Source: Clostridia bacterium (GTDB lineage Bacteria > Bacillota > Clostridia > RGIG6154). Taken from it: a stretch of DNA of 5,299 nt. The stretch is taken from NCBI GenBank assembly GCA_017622395.1, contig JAGARF010000249.1:1-5299 (forward strand), given 5' to 3'. Position numbers and translations under genes: made by a program. This document shows positions 1 through 5,299 of the stretch, one piece after another; the stretch's first letter is position 1; every line of letters begins with the position of its first letter. The notes beneath the pieces were generated by a model that worked only from the letters and a program-made list of their open reading frames with translations, did no database searches and was not told the origin of the DNA.

Positions 1-2792
1 CATTCAACAACCACGAAAATATTGAAGAGCAGCTCCACCAGATGGACGACAGAAGATTGTTTGCCATCTTTGAAGCATTAAAGCAAGGTGTTTCAACAGA
101 AAAAATCCACGAAATCACTATGGTTGATGAATGGTTTATTGAAAAGCTTAAAAATCTTGTAAACTTTGAAAAAGAAATAGTTAATAACCTTACAGAAGAA
201 CTCTATCTTAAAGGTAAAACCTTAGGCTACACAGACGCAGCCTTAGAGAGAATTTCAGGACAGGCTGTTAAAAACCACAAGCCTTCCGTTTATAAGATGG
301 TTGACACCTGTGCAGGTGAATTCAAAGCACAGACTCCATATTTTTACAGCTCTCACGATTATGACTGCGAAGCAAGAGAAAGTGCATCTGATAAAAAGAA
401 GATTATCGTTCTTGGCTCAGGTCCTATCAGAATAGGTCAGGGTATTGAATTTGACTATTCATCAGTACATTGCGTATGGACTCTTAAAGAACTTGGCTAT
501 GAGGTTATAATCATAAACAACAACCCTGAAACAGTTTCAACAGACTTTGATACTGCTGACAGACTTTATTTCGAGCCTTTAACACCTGAAGATGTTATGA
601 ATGTTATTGAAATCGAAAAGCCTGTAGGCGTTGTAGTAGCGTTCGGCGGACAAACTGCAATTAACTTAACAAAGTTCTTATCACAGAACAACATTCCAAT
701 TCTCGGAACATCTGCAGAAGGTATTGACCTTGCAGAGGACAGGGAACAGTTTGACGCACTTCTTGAAAAATTTGATATTAAGAGACCAAAGGGTCTTACA
801 GCTATGTCTCTTGATGACGCACTTAAATGTGCAAACGAGCTTGGATATCCTGTACTTTTAAGACCTTCTTATGTTATAGGCGGTCAGAATATGACAATTG
901 CCCACAACGACGAAGATGTTACTAAATATATGAACATTATTCTGGGCGGAAAAATTGAAAATGCCGTTTTGATTGACAGATATATGAAAGGTACAGAGCT
1001 TGAAGTTGATGTTATCTCCGACGGATGCGATGTTTTAATCCCAGGTGTTATGCAGCATGTTGAAAGAGCAGGTATACACAGCGGTGACTCTATTGCAGTT
1101 TACCCTCCATACAGCCTTTCAGACAAAATGCTCAAGACTATTGTAGACAGCTCAACAACACTTGCACTTTCACTTGGAACAAAGGGTCTTGTTAACATTC
1201 AGTACCTTATTTATGACGGTGAGCTTTATGTTATCGAGGTTAACCCGAGAGCATCAAGAACAATTCCTTATATAAGCAAGGTTACAGGTATTCCTATGGT
1301 TGATGTTGCATCAAAGGTTATGCTTGGACAGACAATCAAAGAGCTTGGCTACAAGCCCGGTCTTTACAAGACACCTCCTTGCTTTGCAATAAAGGTTCCT
1401 GTGTTCTCCTTTGAAAAGCTTTCAGATATTAACTCAAAGCTTGGACCTGAAATGAAATCAACAGGTGAAGTTTTAGGTATAGGTAAAACCTTTAACGAGG
1501 CAATGTTTAAAGGTCTTACATCTGCAGGGCTGACAGTTCAGACCCACGAGCCAAAGGGTGTATTCATCAGCGTTGATGAACACGACTACAACGATGTTAT
1601 AGGTCTTGCAAAGAAATTTGACGACCTTAAGATAAAGATTTACTCAACAAAGGGTACTGCTGAAGAAATTGAAAGACTTGGCATTGATGTTACAAAGTTT
1701 GACGATATTTCAGACAATGCTATCCTTGATTTAATCGACAAAGAGGAAATTGACTACATCATCTACACAGGCGAAGCTAAAGACGATTCTCTCGACCACT
1801 ATATTGCACTCCACAGAAGAGCACTTCTTGCAGGTATTGTATGTATGACATCAATCGATACAGCAAATGCTCTTGCAGATATTATTGCAAGCCGTTTCAA
1901 TCAGTCAAACACAGAGCTTATTGATATAAACAAAATGAGAGCAAAGCGTCAGGAGCTTAAATTCTCAAAAATGGCTTGTTCAGGAAATGACTTTATCTTT
2001 ATTGACAACAGAAACGGCGAAATAACAAGCCCTGAATCACTTTGTATTCAGCTTTGCGACAGACACTACGGTGTTGGCGGTTACGGTATCGTTCTCATTG
2101 AAAACTCAAAAATTGCAGATGCAAAAATGAGAATTTTCAACAGAGACGGCTCAGAGGGTAAAATGGCAGGTAACTCCATTATGTGCGTAGGTAAATTCCT
2201 TTACGATAACGGATATGTTAACAAAACTGCCATAACAATAGAAACAGGAGCAGGTGTTAAAGAGCTTTATCTCCACCTCCGTGATGACAAGGTATCCTCA
2301 GTCCGAGTTAATATGGGTAAGGTTAACCTTGACGCAAAATCACTTCCTGTAGAGCTTGGCAAAGAACAGATTATAGGCGAAAAGACAAAAATCGGTGATG
2401 ATGAATATGAAATCACTTGTGTATCAGTTGGTAATCCTCATTGCGTAGTCTTTGATGACTTTATCGACAGACTTGACTTAAAGAAAATCGGACCTGTTTT
2501 TGAACACGCACCTATCTTCCCTGACAGAGTTAACACAGAATTTGTAAGATATGTTAACAAGAGAACTCTTAAAGTCCGTGTCTGGGAAAGAGGTATCGGC
2601 GAAACAATGGCATGCGGTACAGGTGCTTGTGCAGCAGTTGTTGCAGCAGTTCTTAAAGGACATTGCAAGCAGGACCGTGACATCTGTGTTAAATTAAAAG
2701 GCGGCGACCTTATTGTAAACTATTCTGCAGACGGCACAGTTTATTTAACAGGCAATGCAGACCTTATATTTGAAGGACATTTATCCTATTAA
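1..2792 (+). CDS. carB-dapF: CarB-DapF fusion: carbamoyl-phosphate synthase large subunit (C-terminal part) joined to diaminopimelate epimerase; 5' partial
   Basis: The frame is open from base 3 through the left edge, so the ATG at 42 is internal; 929 residues are visible and roughly 420 N-terminal CarB residues lie outside. Residue numbers count from that ATG. Residues 1-115 match the CarB oligomerisation domain. Residues 118-500 are the second ATP-grasp half, which phosphorylates carbamate: LGSGPIRIGQGIEFDYSSVH (124-143), RPSYVIGGQNM (274-284) and the metal/ATP-site signature VIEVNPRAS (397-405). Residues 505-615 are the MGS-like allosteric domain, with STKGTA (535-540) and RRALLAGI (592-599). 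A linker of about 20 residues then leads into a complete DapF domain (639-916). Known roles: with CarA, CarB makes carbamoyl phosphate from glutamine-derived ammonia, bicarbonate and 2 ATP for pyrimidine and arginine synthesis; DapF converts LL-DAP to meso-DAP for peptidoglycan and lysine. Both are cytoplasmic. No stop or frameshift lies at the junction. CarB identity is very secure; whether the DapF half is active is uncertain. Confidence 0.95.
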   Translation, partial: FNNHENIEEQLHQMDDRRLFAIFEALKQGVSTEKIHEITMVDEWFIEKLKNLVNFEKEIVNNLTEELYLKGKTLGYTDAALERISGQAVKNHKPSVYKMVDTCAGEFKAQTPYFYSSHDYDCEARESASDKKKIIVLGSGPIRIGQGIEFDYSSVHCVWTLKELGYEVIIINNNPETVSTDFDTADRLYFEPLTPEDVMNVIEIEKPVGVVVAFGGQTAINLTKFLSQNNIPILGTSAEGIDLAEDREQFDALLEKFDIKRPKGLTAMSLDDALKCANELGYPVLLRPSYVIGGQNMTIAHNDEDVTKYMNIILGGKIENAVLIDRYMKGTELEVDVISDGCDVLIPGVMQHVERAGIHSGDSIAVYPPYSLSDKMLKTIVDSSTTLALSLGTKGLVNIQYLIYDGELYVIEVNPRASRTIPYISKVTGIPMVDVASKVMLGQTIKELGYKPGLYKTPPCFAIKVPVFSFEKLSDINSKLGPEMKSTGEVLGIGKTFNEAMFKGLTSAGLTVQTHEPKGVFISVDEHDYNDVIGLAKKFDDLKIKIYSTKGTAEEIERLGIDVTKFDDISDNAILDLIDKEEIDYIIYTGEAKDDSLDHYIALHRRALLAGIVCMTSIDTANALADIIASRFNQSNTELIDINKMRAKRQELKFSKMACSGNDFIFIDNRNGEITSPESLCIQLCDRHYGVGGYGIVLIENSKIADAKMRIFNRDGSEGKMAGNSIMCVGKFLYDNGYVNKTAITIETGAGVKELYLHLRDDKVSSVRVNMGKVNLDAKSLPVELGKEQIIGEKTKIGDDEYEITCVSVGNPHCVVFDDFIDRLDLKKIGPVFEHAPIFPDRVNTEFVRYVNKRTLKVRVWERGIGETMACGTGACAAVVAAVLKGHCKQDRDICVKLKGGDLIVNYSADGTVYLTGNADLIFEGHLSY
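1956..2789 (+). other. dapF: DapF domain of the fusion, with altered N-terminal active-site motifs
   Basis: This 278-residue module (residues 639-916 of the frame counted from the ATG at 42) has the usual length of a free-standing DapF. Family motifs in order: FSKMACSGNDF (641-651), DRHYGVGGYGIVLI (673-686), FNRDGSEGKMAGNSIMC (699-715), GNPHCVVF (797-804), NTEF (831-834), WERGIGETMACGTGACAA (848-865) and LTGNADLIFEG (902-912). By comparison with E. coli/H. influenzae DapF, likely DAP-binding residues are kept: N649, N700, G710-N711, N798, N831, E849-R850 and G859-T860, together with the second catalytic cysteine C858. The first catalytic cysteine (Cys73 in H. influenzae) is alanine A709. The near-invariant Asp of the GxGxD motif is Y681, the Arg of the NxxRC motif is M714, and the Gly of the HGxGNDF loop is C646. 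The fold is confidently DapF. Activity could be normal in a divergent subfamily, changed, or lost. Confidence 0.88.
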
Positions 2793-2823
2793 AAAAAAGC
2801 CAACTGAAAAGTTGGCTTTTTTT
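2791..2823. terminator. Bidirectional rho-independent terminator between convergent genes
   Basis: A perfect 7-bp stem GCCAACT (2799-2805) / AGTTGGC (2810-2816) closes a GAAA tetraloop. It is flanked by an A run (2791-2798) and a T run (2817-2823) that extend the pairing. The T run gives a U tract to plus-strand transcripts of carB-dapF, and the A run gives one to minus-strand transcripts of the asparaginase gene. The carB-dapF stop codon (2790-2792) overlaps the start of the A run, and the asparaginase stop codon (2822-2824) overlaps the T run. One element therefore ends both genes. Confidence 0.93.
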
Positions 2824-3853
2824 ATTCTGTAATCTCAAAATTGCACTCTGTTTCTATGAATTTTTCTCTGTCTTTCGGGTCGGTAAAGAGCGAGTAGGCA
2901 ATCAGGAGCTTTGCGTAGGCTGTTTCTTTTGTAAGACCATATAAAAACTTGGTTTTATCTGTATGTTTTCTTATTATGTCTACGGTTTCATAGATTTCTC
3001 CATTTAATGTTGCTGGAGAAAGATAAGTATCAACATTTAGTCCATTGCATTTATCTATCATATAAAGAATGGAGTTTTTTCCGTAGCTTTCTGAATAGGT
3101 GTTTTTCTCTGTGCAGGCAGTTCCTGAATGAAAACTGCCGTGAAGAACAGCTTTAAATTTACTGTAATCATACACATCATAATTCATACCTGTATATGGG
3201 TCTAACATCAGCACACATTCTTCAAGCGTTATTTCTTTACTCATATCAATTAATGCTTTTCTTTCTCTAAAAGATATTTTTTCCATATCTTTTTCCTTGA
3301 TTGCTCCCTTGCTGTAAAAGTCCTCGCTGTAGTTTTCGCACTGCTTAATTCTTGAACCAAGATGTATATACATTTCCTTATCAGAAATGTTTTTATAGGC
3401 AACATAAACATTAGGTTCAACACCCTTATATATGCACTCTGTTGCACATCTGAAATTTTCGTTTCCATTTGCCCTTTCCCTTTCAAGCCTTGCATTTGAG
3501 GAAACAAAAAACACAGGGATATCTGTACCGCTTAAAAGCATTGAGAAAAGTGCTGCAGAATATGCTAAGGTGTCTGTTCCGTGAGCAAAAATCACACCGT
3601 CAAACTTTTTCTTTTTGATTTCTTCCTGATAGGTTTTTATTATTAAATTCCACTTTTCAACCGTCATATTTTCGCTTAATATAAGCAGATTTTCACTTAA
3701 ATTAAAATGCACAAGCTCTTTATATTCAGGGTTCTTATTATAAAAATTCTCCGTAAGCCAAAGACCTGCCTTGTCACTTACTGTCAATGTTTTGTTTTCA
3801 TTAAGCTTTGTGCAGATTGTCCCTCCAACTAAAATCAATAAAATTTCTTTCAT
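2822..3853 (-). CDS. Asparaginase-family protein (type I-like, cytoplasmic)
   Basis: This 343-residue protein has the length and motif order of the asparaginase/glutaminase family, which hydrolyses L-asparagine to aspartate and ammonia through a threonine nucleophile. Visible motifs are GGTI (10-13, with T12 as the expected nucleophile), SENMTVEKW (60-68, matching the substrate-binding Ser segment), HGTDT (91-95, supplying the second Thr-Asp pair) and SSNARLERERANGNENF (118-134) in place of the usual TGxxxP...SDGxxN segment. GSRIK (166-170) offers K170 as the likely catalytic lysine. There is no signal peptide or membrane segment, so it is probably cytoplasmic. The tyrosine expected about ten residues after T12 is absent (T22). 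The ATG at 3853 is the only plausible start: no ATG, GTG or TTG lies between it and an in-frame TAG upstream. Its Shine-Dalgarno is weak (GGGAA, 7 bases before the ATG). It lies 55 bp downstream of gatB on the same strand and may be translated from the gatB transcript. The family is secure; asparagine as substrate is an inference. Confidence 0.88.
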   Translation of the reverse strand: MKEILLILVGGTICTKLNENKTLTVSDKAGLWLTENFYNKNPEYKELVHFNLSENLLILSENMTVEKWNLIIKTYQEEIKKKKFDGVIFAHGTDTLAYSAALFSMLLSGTDIPVFFVSSNARLERERANGNENFRCATECIYKGVEPNVYVAYKNISDKEMYIHLGSRIKQCENYSEDFYSKGAIKEKDMEKISFRERKALIDMSKEITLEECVLMLDPYTGMNYDVYDYSKFKAVLHGSFHSGTACTEKNTYSESYGKNSILYMIDKCNGLNVDTYLSPATLNGEIYETVDIIRKHTDKTKFLYGLTKETAYAKLLIAYSLFTDPKDREKFIETECNFEITE

Positions 3854-3873
3854 ATGAAAATTCCCAATATAAT

Positions 3874-3901
3874 CGTAGGGGCGACCCTGTGTGGTCGCCC
3901 G
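3874..3901. repeat. GC-rich palindromic hairpin, candidate dispersed repeat (REP/MITE-like)
   Basis: A perfect 8-bp inverted repeat, GGGCGACC (3879-3886) and GGTCGCCC (3893-3900), encloses a 6-base loop (CTGTGT). Seven of the eight stem pairs are G-C, in contrast with the AT-rich surroundings. The flank CGTAGGGGCG on the left and the CCCG end on the right resemble short palindromic repeats that I recall being scattered between genes in Clostridia and cyanobacteria; this resemblance is from memory. No T run follows on either strand, so it is not a typical intrinsic terminator. It occupies about half of the 55-bp gap between gatB and the asparaginase gene and could affect mRNA stability or read-through. 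Only one copy is visible here, so its repeat status cannot be shown from this window. Confidence 0.6.
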
Positions 3902-3908
3902 CTATTTA

Positions 3909-5299
3909 TCAGCCGTTAAGCTTCTTGTTTAAGATTTCTTTAATAACCGCAGGGTCACCTGCACCTTTAAGCTGTTTCATACAAGCACCGAACAACGCCT
4001 GCTCAGCCTTTAATTTTCCGCCTTTGTAGTCTGCTACAGCCTGTTGATTTTCACTTAAGATTGTATCTATTACTTTTTCTATTTCAGAAGTGTCAATTTT
4101 TTTATCAAAGCCGTTTTCCTTGCAGTATTCAACAGGGTCAACATCACTTTCAACAACTGCGATTAATATTTTCTTACCGATGTTTCTGTTGATTTTGCCT
4201 TCATCTACCATTTTTATAATAGCTGAAAGCTTTTCTGCTGTTACATTAAGCTCTGCAAAAGTCTTGCCGTCTTTTCTTAAAATACCTGCACAGTCTGTTA
4301 AAATCCAGCCTGCTGTATCCTTCATATCACAGCCAAGTGCAACAGTTTCCTCAAGAAGAGAAGATATCTTATGGTTAGACATAAGCATATCGATTTCTTT
4401 CTGTGAAATGCCTGCAAGAGCATATTCTTCAGCTTTTTCATCAATTGCCGCAGGTTTTGCAGCCTTGATTTTTTCAAGCCACTCATCGTCAATAACAATA
4501 GGCATAAGGTTTGCATCAGGGAAATAGCGGTAGTCTGCCTCTGTTTCCTTGTTACGCATTGCAAAGGTTTTGCCTGTTGCATCGTCATATCTTCTTGTTT
4601 CCTGAACAAGCTCTTCTGTTTCAAATTCAATGGCATCAATATGACGCTGTGCCTCATATTTAATTGCCTTTTCAATAGCCTCAAAGGAGCTCATATTCTT
4701 GATTTCTGTACGAACGCCAAACTCTTCAGAGCCTTCAGGACGGACAGAAATGTTAACATCGCATCTCATTGCCCCTTCTTCGCATTCTGAAATACCGCCT
4801 GAAATAAACATAGATTTAAGCTTGTTAAGATATGTTATAACTTCTTCAGCACTTCTGAAATCAGGCTGTGTTACTATTTCGATAAGAGGTACACTTGTAC
4901 GGTTAAAATCAACGAATGATGAGTTTCCGCCGTGAACAAGCTTACCTGCATCTTCTTCCATATGAATTTGCTTAATTCTTATATCTCTTGTACCCTCTGA
5001 GGTCTTGATTTTAACAAGACCGTCTGTGCAGATTGGGTGGTTAAGCTGTGTTATCTGGTACGCACATGGAAGATCAGGATAATAATAGTTTTTCTTATCA
5101 AAGGTTGTATATTTGTTGATTGTGCAGTCAAGCATAAGACCTGCTGTTGCCGCAAGCTCAACAACTCTTTTGTTCATAACAGGAAGCATACCCGGCATAC
5201 CTGAGCAAGCAGGACATACACAGTCGTTTGCCTCTTTTGGTGATGAATGTCCTCCGCAGGAGCAGAATATTTTTGACTCTGTACTTAATTCAACATGGG
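3909..5299 (-). CDS. gatB: Asp-tRNA(Asn)/Glu-tRNA(Gln) amidotransferase subunit B; 5' partial
   Basis: The frame is open to the right edge and shows 462 residues of a protein that is usually about 475, so only some 10-15 N-terminal residues are missing. The ATG at 5198 is internal. GatB binds the misacylated tRNA and phosphorylates its Asp or Glu side chain, which is then amidated with ammonia released by GatA. Numbering from the first visible residue: a Cys cluster (C12, C14, C28, C31, plus C26) fits the GatB zinc site; the cradle-domain motifs are YPDLPCAYQITQ (73-84), IHMEEDAGK (111-119), DFNRTSVPLIEIV (130-142), MRCDVNIS (177-184), RTEIKNMSSF (196-205) and DYRYFPDANL (255-264). A helical domain and a YqeY-like tRNA-binding tail (about 415-462) follow and end in the TGA at 3909-3911. 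There is no AspRS-like insertion, so it is GatB and not archaeal GatE. gatC and gatA are usually upstream of gatB, which would place them just outside the window. No odd feature suggests loss of function. Confidence 0.96.
   Translation of the reverse strand, partial: HVELSTESKIFCSCGGHSSPKEANDCVCPACSGMPGMLPVMNKRVVELAATAGLMLDCTINKYTTFDKKNYYYPDLPCAYQITQLNHPICTDGLVKIKTSEGTRDIRIKQIHMEEDAGKLVHGGNSSFVDFNRTSVPLIEIVTQPDFRSAEEVITYLNKLKSMFISGGISECEEGAMRCDVNISVRPEGSEEFGVRTEIKNMSSFEAIEKAIKYEAQRHIDAIEFETEELVQETRRYDDATGKTFAMRNKETEADYRYFPDANLMPIVIDDEWLEKIKAAKPAAIDEKAEEYALAGISQKEIDMLMSNHKISSLLEETVALGCDMKDTAGWILTDCAGILRKDGKTFAELNVTAEKLSAIIKMVDEGKINRNIGKKILIAVVESDVDPVEYCKENGFDKKIDTSEIEKVIDTILSENQQAVADYKGGKLKAEQALFGACMKQLKGAGDPAVIKEILNKKLNG

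Noticed and set aside
1935..1975. The CarB-DapF join as a sequencing or assembly artefact
   Set aside because: The frame is continuous, with family-like sequence and the same codon style on both sides. A false fusion would need a lost stop or indel, and no sign of one is visible, though reads would be needed for proof.
2438..2683. Minus-strand open frames of 81 and 61 codons inside the DapF region
   Set aside because: They are antisense to well-conserved DapF motifs and match no family; they are chance frames.
3250..3507. 85-codon minus-strand frame within the asparaginase gene
   Set aside because: It is an alternative frame of a gene whose own frame carries all the family motifs.
3874..3901. 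The hairpin as an intrinsic terminator after gatB
   Set aside because: Neither strand has a U tract after the stem; the minus-strand continuation begins CTACGATTATATT.
3854..3908. A dedicated promoter for the asparaginase gene
   Set aside because: A TATATT-like hexamer occurs on the minus strand, but its -35 position falls inside the hairpin and shows no match, so a promoter is not supported.
3808..4029. 73-codon plus-strand frame across the gatB-asparaginase gap
   Set aside because: It is antisense to both genes and runs through the palindrome, with no recognisable protein features.
4090..4935. Plus-strand frames of 145 and 78 codons and a 120-codon minus-strand frame inside gatB
   Set aside because: All overlap the conserved gatB coding sequence; the Ser/Leu-rich composition of the antisense frames is typical of shadow frames.
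5196..5198. ATG that could be taken as the gatB start
   Set aside because: The frame stays open to the window edge, and the 33 codons upstream encode the conserved GatB N-terminal Cys cluster (CSC...CVCPAC). The ATG is internal and the true start lies outside.

Overview
The window looks like chromosomal DNA of a low-to-moderate G+C Firmicute, most likely a clostridial (Oscillospirales/Ruminococcaceae-like) gut anaerobe. The basis is AT-rich third codon positions, Firmicutes-type CarB and GatB sequences with a cysteine-rich GatB N-terminus, and an asparaginase-domain protein of a type I associate with Clostridia. This placement is an inference from sequence style, not from a search.

Left half, plus strand (1-2792): one uninterrupted reading frame, open at the left edge, holds the C-terminal ~60% of the carbamoyl-phosphate synthase large subunit (CarB: oligomerisation domain, second ATP-grasp half, MGS-like allosteric domain). 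It runs without a stop into a full-length diaminopimelate epimerase (DapF) domain. It is therefore a CarB-DapF fusion. The DapF half keeps most substrate-binding motifs and the second catalytic cysteine, but has alanine where the first catalytic cysteine is expected and several other changes in its N-terminal lobe. A compact bidirectional terminator (2791-2823) follows directly.

Right half, minus strand (2822-5299): gatB (the B subunit of the Asp-tRNA(Asn)/Glu-tRNA(Gln) amidotransferase) enters from the right edge, lacking only its first few codons. It is followed after 55 bp by a cytoplasmic asparaginase-family protein. The gap holds a perfect GC-rich hairpin that resembles a dispersed palindromic repeat. 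No terminator separates gatB from the asparaginase gene, so the two may be co-transcribed, ending at the shared terminator against carB-dapF.

The genes are amide/amino-acid metabolism and translation housekeeping: carbamoyl phosphate for pyrimidines and arginine, meso-DAP for peptidoglycan and lysine, transamidation of misacylated tRNA, and possible asparagine hydrolysis. I see no mobile element, CRISPR array, tRNA or phage gene. The points most worth a second look are the CarB-DapF fusion and the altered active site of its DapF domain. There is no gene-free stretch over 300 bases.
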